Below, one piece after another: positions 1-4,204 of a stretch of 7,396 bases of DNA. Position 1 is the stretch's first letter; every line of letters starts with the position of its first letter. The notes beneath the pieces were generated by a model. It ran no database searches and was not told where the DNA came from. It saw nothing but the letters and a program-made list of their open reading frames with translations. The stretch is from contig SLHT01000223.1 in NCBI GenBank assembly GCA_007136055.1, positions 1 to 7,396 of the forward strand, given 5' to 3'. This DNA comes from Syntrophomonadaceae bacterium. GTDB lineage: Bacteria > Bacillota > Dethiobacteria > DTU022. The translations under genes and the position numbers were made by a program.

Positions 1-31
1 ATAAAGAAAAAGATTTTTTTATATATATAAA
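1..31. other. AT-rich candidate DNA unwinding element (partial at edge)
   Basis: Almost pure A and T, including a T7 run and the alternating tract TATATATA at about 20-28. It directly follows the trio-like triplets when read away from the DnaA boxes, which is where the origin first melts in B. subtilis. The outer limit lies beyond the window. Confidence 0.6.
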
Positions 32-46
32 CAGTAAAAGTAGTAG
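32..46 (-). promoter_or_regulatory. DnaA-trio array
   Basis: On the plus strand the triplets from 32 to 46 are CAG, TAA, AAG, TAG, TAG. Read 3' to 5' starting beside the DnaA box they are GAT, GAT, GAA, AAT, GAC. The two proximal triplets match the 3'-GAT-5' DnaA-trio consensus exactly, AAT is an accepted variant, and GAA and GAC each differ at one base. The array is separated from the DnaA box at 51-59 by only TCCC (GGGA on the other strand), a short GC-rich spacer as in B. subtilis. In that species such triplets are contacted on single-stranded DNA by the DnaA oligomer. Confidence 0.7.
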
Positions 47-50
47 TCCC

Positions 51-59
51 TGTGCATAA
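51..59 (-). promoter_or_regulatory. DnaA box (TTATGCACA), proximal
   Basis: The minus strand reads TTATGCACA, a full match to the relaxed consensus TTATNCACA. It lies in a 12-base word, CTGTGCATAAGG on the plus strand at 50-61, that recurs at 112-123. Its orientation points toward the trio array and AT-rich tract, as expected for the box that seeds the DnaA filament. Confidence 0.8.
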
Positions 60-112
60 GGCTAATAGGTGCAAAAAATATTGCCAGTAAAGGGTTATTT
101 ATAATTATTATC

Positions 113-121
113 TGTGCATAA
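113..121 (-). promoter_or_regulatory. DnaA box (TTATGCACA), distal
   Basis: Second exact TTATGCACA on the minus strand, in the same orientation as the box at 51-59 and starting 62 bases from it, about six helical turns. The shared word extends three bases beyond the box (CTGTGCATAAGG), which supports a conserved site rather than chance. Confidence 0.75.
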
Positions 122-179
122 GGTCTTTAAAAAATGTTTAAAGCAGGATAAAGAACTTGAATATTTATTATATCTTTAC

Positions 180-199
180 TTAAGCACAGTTTATAAACA
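180..199 (+). promoter_or_regulatory. Pair of weak DnaA-box-like sites
   Basis: TTAAGCACA at 180-188 and TTATAAACA at 191-199 each differ by one base from TTATNCACA. They lie in tandem, 11 bases apart start to start, just downstream of the dnaA stop codon and opposite in orientation to the two exact boxes. The second overlaps the 10-base palindrome GTTTATAAAC. Such near matches are common in AT-rich DNA, so this is tentative. Confidence 0.3.
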
Positions 200-205
200 G
201 ATTAA

Positions 206-1585
206 TCAGGAGTTATCAAGGATATTATGTTTAATCATTTCAATGCGGTTTTTAAGGTCACTATTATTACTAATTAAGGTGTTAATTTTTTTAAAAGCAT
301 GTAATACAGTTGTATGGTCCCTGCCTCCAAATTCTTCTCCGATCTTTGGTAGCGAAAAGTCCGTTAACATTCGGCAAAGATACATTGCAACCTGCCTGGT
401 CATGGCAATATCTTGTGTTCTTTTTTTTGACAGAAGTTCTTCAGGAGTGATATTAAAATTATCTGCAGTAGCCTGAATTACCATTTTTATGGTAATGGGT
501 TTTTGCCTGGTAAAAATAATATCCTGGAGAGCTTTTTCTGTTAACTCTAATGTAACCGGCGTTTCTGAAAGGGAAGCGTAAGCCACAATACGAATCAGTG
601 CGCCTTCAAGTTCCCGTATATTGGTAATTACTTTGCCGGCAATATACTGAAGAACATGGTCGGGGATATCAATATTGTCGGATAGAGCTTTCTTTTTCAA
701 TATAGCTGTTCGCGTTTCAAGATCAGGTGTTTGCAGATCGGTAATTAAACCCCATTCAAAACGAGAACGAAGGCGATCTTCTAAAGTAGGAATTTCTTTG
801 GGAGGACGATCGCTTGAAATAATTATTTGTTTATTATTATCATGAAGGGCATTAAATGTGTGAAAGAATTCTTCCTGTGTTTGCTCTTTGCCGGCTAAAA
901 ACTGAACGTCATCAATTAAAAGAATGTCCATGTTACGGTATTTATTTCTAAAGTCAAGGGTTTTATTGTCACGTATTGAATTGATAAATTCATTGGTGAA
1001 TTTTTCCGATGAAAAATAAAAAACTCTGTTAAATTCATGGTTGATTAAAGAATACTGACCGATTGCATGAAGAAGATGAGTTTTTCCGAGTCCCACGCCC
1101 CCATATATAAAAAGAGGGTTATAAGCACGTGCCGGACTTTCGGCAACTGCAAGTGAGGCAGCATGAGAAAGACGGTTGCATGCTCCTACAACAAATGTAT
1201 CAAAAGTATAGCGGGGATTAAAGGTGGAAATATATTTGTTTTTTAATTGGCTATCTTCTTTTATTGAAGAGTTAAAATCTGCATACTGGTTAAACTGTTC
1301 GTCCGGTGAAGAAGTGCTTTTGTTGTCCTGAAATTCAGAAGCAATCACAAAACTAACCTTGTGTTCTTCTGCAGTTATTTCTCTCAATGCCTGGATTATT
1401 TGGTCTCTGTACCTAGTTTCGAACCATTCTTTTGTAAAGTCATTTGGAACTTCAATTACCAGGCAGCTATTTTCAAAAGAAATTGGTTTGGTCAGGTTAA
1501 ACCAGGTCTCAAAACTTGGTTTGTTTAAACCTTTGCTTAACTCAGCAAGAGTACGCTGCCAGATTTCATGAAGGTGGCTATTCAT
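206..1585 (-). CDS. dnaA: Chromosomal replication initiator protein DnaA
   Basis: Complete 459-residue DnaA, the AAA+ ATPase that binds DnaA boxes at oriC, melts the origin and recruits the helicase; it also regulates its own gene. Domain I is about residues 1-80 (HEIWQRTLAEL, KPSFETWF), followed by a short, poorly conserved linker to about 122. Domain III carries Walker A GGVGLGKT (162-169), Walker B LLIDDVQF (222-229), sensor 1 around IIISSD (254-259), the arginine-finger region LEDRLRSRFEWGL (268-280) and sensor 2 NIRELEGAL (322-330). Domain IV has the DNA-binding signature GRDHTTVLHA (421-430). The ATG at 1583-1585 is preceded by GGGGG seven bases upstream, and the N-terminus aligns with B. 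subtilis DnaA. It is divergent from rpmH, as in most Firmicutes. No defect is seen. Confidence 0.99.
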   Translation of the reverse strand: MNSHLHEIWQRTLAELSKGLNKPSFETWFNLTKPISFENSCLVIEVPNDFTKEWFETRYRDQIIQALREITAEEHKVSFVIASEFQDNKSTSSPDEQFNQYADFNSSIKEDSQLKNKYISTFNPRYTFDTFVVGACNRLSHAASLAVAESPARAYNPLFIYGGVGLGKTHLLHAIGQYSLINHEFNRVFYFSSEKFTNEFINSIRDNKTLDFRNKYRNMDILLIDDVQFLAGKEQTQEEFFHTFNALHDNNKQIIISSDRPPKEIPTLEDRLRSRFEWGLITDLQTPDLETRTAILKKKALSDNIDIPDHVLQYIAGKVITNIRELEGALIRIVAYASLSETPVTLELTEKALQDIIFTRQKPITIKMVIQATADNFNITPEELLSKKRTQDIAMTRQVAMYLCRMLTDFSLPKIGEEFGGRDHTTVLHAFKKINTLISNNSDLKNRIEMIKHNILDNS

Positions 1586-1619
1586 CCATAAACCCCCGAT
1601 AAGAAGAGATGGGAAGGGT

Positions 1620-1650
1620 GGTTGTTAACATAAAAAAGGTTGTTAACAAC
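1620..1650. repeat. Two copies of GGTTGTTAACA, one inside a perfect palindrome
   Basis: GGTTGTTAACA occurs at 1620-1630 and again at 1638-1648, 18 bases start to start. The second copy extends to the perfect 12-base palindrome GTTGTTAACAAC at 1639-1650, and the first contains the palindromic core TGTTAACA. They lie in the probable dnaA leader next to a DnaA box, which suggests a regulator site for dnaA, possibly DnaA itself or another dimeric repressor. No specific protein can be assigned. Confidence 0.55.
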
Positions 1651-1653
1651 GTA

Positions 1654-1662
1654 TGTGGAAAA
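1654..1662 (-). promoter_or_regulatory. DnaA box with one mismatch (TTTTCCACA) before dnaA
   Basis: The minus strand reads TTTTCCACA, one base from the strong box TTATCCACA. It lies between the candidate dnaA promoter and the dnaA start and abuts the GTTGTTAACAAC palindrome. DnaA boxes here commonly mediate dnaA autoregulation. Confidence 0.55.
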
Positions 1663-1701
1663 CCCTAAATTAGGTAATATAAAATACTGTCTTTTAAAAA
1701 C

Positions 1702-1730
1702 ATATTAACAGATTTAAGCACGGCCTGCAA
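1702..1730 (-). promoter_or_regulatory. Candidate dnaA promoter
   Basis: On the minus strand TTGCAG (1725-1730) is followed after 17 bases by TAATAT (1702-1707). The spacing is ideal, but the -35 keeps only TTG and the -10 matches TATAAT at four of six positions. The start point would be near 1695, giving a leader of about 110 bases that includes the DnaA box and the GTTGTTAACAAC palindrome. It is the best candidate I see, not a certain one. Confidence 0.35.
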
Positions 1731-1783
1731 AGAAAAGTTTAGCGCTTGCAAAACACCTTCAAGTTTTAATTAAAGCGGTTTTC

Positions 1784-1813
1784 TTGACATGTTTCCTTTT
1801 ATTACTGTATACT
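1784..1813 (+). promoter_or_regulatory. Strong sigma-A-type promoter for rpmH
   Basis: A perfect TTGACA at 1784-1789 and TATACT (five of six) at 1808-1813, 18 bases apart. Predicted transcription starts near 1820, giving a leader of roughly 28 bases before the rpmH ATG with its own Shine-Dalgarno. A strong housekeeping promoter fits a ribosomal protein gene heading the cluster rpmH-rnpA-yidD-yidC-khpB. Confidence 0.85.
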
Positions 1814-1847
1814 TTTTGTAATCTGAATGTAACAAGAAGGAGAAATT

Positions 1848-1982
1848 ATGAAAAGAACATATCAGCCAAAAAAGAAGCAGCGCAAAAGGGTGCACGGGTT
1901 TTTAAAAAGAATGAGAAGTCGTGCCGGCAGGCAGGTAATAAAGAGAAGACGACAGAGAATGAGAAAAAAACTAAGTGCCTGA
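1848..1982 (+). CDS. rpmH: 50S ribosomal protein L34
   Basis: Complete 44-residue L34, a small, very basic protein of the large ribosomal subunit. The translation begins MKRTYQPKKKQRKRVHGFLK and ends RKKLSA, which follows the family pattern MKRT(Y/F)QP...R...HGF...R...LSA with the usual length of 44. The ATG is preceded by AAGGAG at 1837-1842, five bases away, and by a strong promoter. It is divergent from dnaA and overlaps the start of rnpA by eight bases, the conserved rpmH-rnpA pairing. The rpmH stop (1980-1982) lies just inside rnpA, which suggests translational coupling. Nothing is missing. Confidence 0.98.
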   Translation: MKRTYQPKKKQRKRVHGFLKRMRSRAGRQVIKRRRQRMRKKLSA

Positions 1983-2334
1983 AACAAAGGAATTGCTTAG
2001 ATTAAAAAAAAATTGGGAGTTCAAGAGGGTGTACCGCTACGGCAGGACGGTTGTATCTAGAAACATCGTCCTTTATTACTGCCCTAACGGGCGAGTCTAT
2101 AACCGTATCGGTTTTTCAATCAGTAAAAAAGTTGGTAAAAGTGTTGTTCGAAATAGAATCAAAAGAATTTATAGAGAAGCTTTTAAAAGGGTAGAGAAGC
2201 AGCTTTGCAAGGGTTATGATTTTATATTGATTGCACGGAAACCGGCAGTAGATGTTACTTTTCATGAAGCATGCAAGGAGTTGTATAATCATTGCCGGAA
2301 AGGACAATTGTTTTTAAAAAAACGGTTAAGCTAA
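1975..2334 (+). CDS. rnpA: Ribonuclease P protein component
   Basis: 119-residue protein subunit of RNase P, which helps the catalytic RNA cleave the 5' leader from precursor tRNAs. The core is visible: RLKKNWEFKRVYRYG (9-23), then a segment at 43-70 with IGFSISKKVG and the RNR signature R59-N60-R61, and the closing IIARKP-type motif seen here as ILIARKPA (84-91). The start is a GTG at 1975 inside the last codons of rpmH. I keep it because it places nine residues before RLKKN, exactly as in the B. subtilis protein. There is no good Shine-Dalgarno of its own, so ribosomes finishing rpmH may reinitiate here. A TTG at 1993 is the only close alternative and has poor spacing. The 3' end overlaps yidD if the TTG start of yidD is used. 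Confidence 0.97.
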   Translation: MPETKELLRLKKNWEFKRVYRYGRTVVSRNIVLYYCPNGRVYNRIGFSISKKVGKSVVRNRIKRIYREAFKRVEKQLCKGYDFILIARKPAVDVTFHEACKELYNHCRKGQLFLKKRLS

Positions 2335-2555
2335 CAGAATGTCTTGCGACAAACCTGTGTTTGAAACTGATCAGCTTCTATATGCGGTTTGTTTCTCCGC
2401 TGAAACCTCAAATCTGCCGTTTTTATCCTTCTTGTTCGCAATATACCTATGAAGCGATATCAAAACATGGTATTTTAAAAGGTCTGTTAATGGGTGGTAA
2501 AAGAATTTTGAACTGCCATCCTTTTAATCCCGGTGGTTATCATCCTGTTGAGTAA
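2292..2555 (+). CDS. yidD: Membrane protein insertion efficiency factor YidD
   Basis: Small membrane-associated protein of the YidD family, thought to assist YidC in inserting membrane proteins. The conserved core is intact: FVSPL (33-37), CRFYPSCSQY (42-51), KHGILKG (58-64) and CHPFNPGG (75-82), with cysteines 42, 48 and 75. The start is uncertain. The TTG at 2292 gives 87 residues and overlaps rnpA by 43 bases; it has AAGGAG at 2275-2280, 11 bases upstream. A TTG at 2361 would give 64 residues starting KLISFYMRF, closer to the usual N-terminus of the family, but it has no visible Shine-Dalgarno. No ATG is available in frame before residue 31. It lies between rnpA and yidC, its standard position. 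Confidence 0.93.
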   Translation: MPERTIVFKKTVKLTECLATNLCLKLISFYMRFVSPLKPQICRFYPSCSQYTYEAISKHGILKGLLMGGKRILNCHPFNPGGYHPVE

Positions 2556-2578
2556 TTATGATTGTAGGAGGCGAATAA

Positions 2579-3523
2579 ATGATTGATGCTATTGCTGAAG
2601 TGTTCAGTGTTCTGATCAGCTTTATTTACGGATATATTCCAAACTTTGGGGTTGCCATCATAATTATGACTTTGATGGTCAAGCTGGTTACTTTTCCCCT
2701 TAACAACAAACAGATAAAATCGGCAAAAAAAATGCAGGTTTTACAGCCTGAAATGAAAAAAATACAACAGAAATATAAAGATGATAAGGAGAAACAAAAC
2801 AAGGCAGTCCAAGAATTTATGAAAGAAAACAACATGAATCCACTTGCGGGTTGCCTGCCATTGTTGGTCCAGTTCCCAGTGCTTATTGGTGTTTTCAGGC
2901 TGTTGAGAGAACCAGATTTATTCCTGGATATGGATGTTGTTAATCCGTACCTTTTCCAGCAGGCAGAAGTGATTAACCTGCTTCACATGCCGATATCAAG
3001 TTTAAGCGTGGAAAGCTTTATAGCAGATATAGGAATACTATACATATTTCCCCTAATTGCCGGGGCAACGACATACATATATTCAAAGATGTCAATGCCA
3101 GCTGATAGCAGTCAAAAAATGCTGATGTATATGATGCCGGTGATGATTACTGTCTTTAGCTTTCAATTTCCAGTCGGGTTGGTTATATACTGGGTTATGA
3201 ACAATGTATTTTCAATAGGACAACATAAATTAATTGTTGGTATGGATAAAGTTAAAGAAGAAGTTAAAGAAGAAATTAAGCTTGAAGGTAAGGAAGACAA
3301 AAAAGGGAAACCTGAAAAGGTTCCTCTAAAAAAAGAAAAAGCAGCTTCTGCTAAGAAAATGAAAAGCGGCGCAAAACAGGGTTCAACAAAGATAGATGGG
3401 GAGCCGACAAAGCGGGATAAAGAATTAGAATTCCTACAAGTCAAGCCAGCTAAAGACAATAACGAGAGTTACACCGGGCCAGAAGATAAAAAAAAAGGCA
3501 AAAAAGGGAAGGGTAAGAAATGA
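2579..3523 (+). CDS. yidC: Membrane protein insertase YidC/Oxa1 family (SpoIIIJ-like)
   Basis: 314-residue insertase that places proteins into the cytoplasmic membrane, alone or with SecYEG. Hydrophobic segments lie at about 9-40, 88-110, 148-168 and 182-213; the last probably holds two helices, matching the five-helix core. The cytoplasmic hairpin rich in K, Q and E lies between the first two (44-84). There is no lipoprotein signal with a lipobox cysteine, unlike B. subtilis SpoIIIJ; this shorter form is common in Clostridia. The conserved groove arginine of helix 1 appears to be lysine (K35 in MTLMVKLVTFPLN). Residues 222-314 form a long, very lysine-rich tail, a likely ribosome-contacting extension. 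ATG 2579 has AGGAGG at 2566-2571. The TGA overlaps the khpB ATG. Confidence 0.97.
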   Translation: MIDAIAEVFSVLISFIYGYIPNFGVAIIIMTLMVKLVTFPLNNKQIKSAKKMQVLQPEMKKIQQKYKDDKEKQNKAVQEFMKENNMNPLAGCLPLLVQFPVLIGVFRLLREPDLFLDMDVVNPYLFQQAEVINLLHMPISSLSVESFIADIGILYIFPLIAGATTYIYSKMSMPADSSQKMLMYMMPVMITVFSFQFPVGLVIYWVMNNVFSIGQHKLIVGMDKVKEEVKEEIKLEGKEDKKGKPEKVPLKKEKAASAKKMKSGAKQGSTKIDGEPTKRDKELEFLQVKPAKDNNESYTGPEDKKKGKKGKGKK

Positions 3524-4140
3524 AAGAGTATGAGGCTACAGGCCGGACAATGGACGAGGCTGTTGAAGAAGCCCTTGCTTCACTTGGCATTAAGAGAGAG
3601 AATGCTGAAGTTGAAGTATTGGACAAACCAGCACAGGGCCTGCTGGGGATTATTGGGAATAAAGATGCCAGGGTGATTGTAAGGGCAAAAAGGAAACCGT
3701 CTCAATACTTACAAGTATACCTTGAAGAGCTGCTTCAGTTTATGAATATAGAAGGCAGTATCAGTGTTAAAGAAGATGGCGAAAAACTGGAAGCAGAAGT
3801 ATCGGGCAGTAATGTAGGAGCATTGATCGGACGTCGTGGCAAAACACTCAGCGACATGCAGTATTTGCTTAACGTGGTTATGAAAAGACAGTTTGCCGGA
3901 TTGAACAAAATGGTTGTTTTAGATGTCGAAAATTACCGCTCCAGAAGAGAAAAAACATTGACCCAACTGGCCAAAAATGTTGCTCGTAAAGTCAGGCAGG
4001 AAGGCCGGGAACAGGCTTTGGAACCGATGACCCCGCAGGAAAGAAGGATTATCCACCTCGCTCTTCATGATGCCCCGGAAGTTACTACATATAGTGATGG
4101 GGAGGAACCGCATAGGAAAGTTGTTATAGCGCCAAGATAA
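3520..4140 (+). CDS. khpB: RNA-binding protein KhpB (Jag/EloR)
   Basis: 206-residue cytoplasmic RNA-binding protein, also called Jag or EloR, which in Gram-positive bacteria pairs with KhpA and influences cell elongation and division. Three domains are visible. A Jag N-terminal domain at about 1-52 has the motif KPAQGLLGIIG (36-46). A KH domain at about 65-137 has the GxxG loop as IGRRGK (103-108). An R3H domain at about 145-206 has R175-xxx-H179 and ends HRKVVIAPR. The start overlaps the yidC stop as ATGA, with AAGGG at 3509-3513 serving as Shine-Dalgarno at the end of yidC, so the two are coupled. This yidC-jag pairing is conserved. A strong terminator follows 15 bases after its stop. Confidence 0.97.
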   Translation: MKEYEATGRTMDEAVEEALASLGIKRENAEVEVLDKPAQGLLGIIGNKDARVIVRAKRKPSQYLQVYLEELLQFMNIEGSISVKEDGEKLEAEVSGSNVGALIGRRGKTLSDMQYLLNVVMKRQFAGLNKMVVLDVENYRSRREKTLTQLAKNVARKVRQEGREQALEPMTPQERRIIHLALHDAPEVTTYSDGEEPHRKVVIAPR

Positions 4141-4154
4141 AATGGTCATGAGGC

Positions 4155-4182
4155 GCCGCCCCTTTTTAAGGGGCGGCTTTTT
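4155..4182 (+). terminator. Intrinsic terminator after khpB
   Basis: A perfect 10-bp stem, GCCGCCCCTT paired with AAGGGGCGGC (4155-4164 with 4168-4177), closes a TTT loop and is followed by TTTTT. Eight of ten pairs are G-C. It ends only 11 bases before the AGGAGGAG of mnmE, so it separates the rpmH-khpB group from mnmE unless it is leaky or regulated. Confidence 0.93.
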
Positions 4183-4192
4183 AATGCTTTTT

Positions 4193-4200
4193 AGGAGGAG
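4193..4200 (+). promoter_or_regulatory. Ribosome binding site that fixes the mnmE start
   Basis: AGGAGGAG lies six bases (from AGGAGG) before the GTG at 4205. The upstream in-frame ATGs at 4142, 4148 and 4184 have no such site, and starting at the first two would translate through the terminator hairpin. The GTG start also gives an N-terminus that matches MnmE proteins. Confidence 0.9.
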
Positions 4201-4204
4201 TAAA

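Larger units (their letters stand above)
1..205. other. oriC: Probable oriC unwinding region downstream of dnaA
   Basis: Gene-free stretch after the dnaA stop codon, on the side where dnaN is normally found in Firmicutes. Read on the minus strand (the direction of dnaA) it contains, in order, a DnaA box, a second identical DnaA box, GGGA, a run of trinucleotides resembling DnaA-trios, and an AT-rich tract with TATATATA. This is the order of the basal origin unwinding system described for Bacillus subtilis, where DnaA loads from the boxes onto the trios and melts the adjacent AT-rich DNA. The sequence elements are seen directly; the function as the unwinding site is inferred from the known architecture. 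The window edge cuts the AT-rich part, so its full extent is unknown. Confidence 0.8.
1586..1847. promoter_or_regulatory. Divergent dnaA/rpmH control region
   Basis: 262 bases with no protein gene, between the start codons of dnaA (minus) and rpmH (plus). It contains the rpmH promoter, a possible dnaA promoter, one DnaA box with a single mismatch, and two copies of GGTTGTTAACA. In B. subtilis this region is the second half of a bipartite origin and is rich in DnaA boxes; here I see only one credible box, so an origin role is less clear than for 1-205. Confidence 0.7.

Noticed and set aside
114..476. Plus-strand ORF of 120 codons across the dnaA 3' end
   Set aside because: Almost all of it lies antisense to the conserved DNA-binding domain of dnaA; it has no recognisable motif, and its start falls in a DnaA box.
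1784..2005. Plus-strand ORF covering the rpmH promoter and rpmH in another frame
   Set aside because: Starts inside the TTGACA element and is out of frame with the clear L34 gene; the lysine-rich translation is a shadow.
4049..4057. DnaA-box-like TTATCCACC
   Set aside because: One mismatch, isolated, and inside the conserved R3H coding sequence of khpB.
4142..4204. N-terminal extension of MnmE by 21 residues from an ATG at 4142
   Set aside because: It would translate the terminator hairpin, has no Shine-Dalgarno and does not match MnmE N-termini; the GTG at 4205 has an ideal site.
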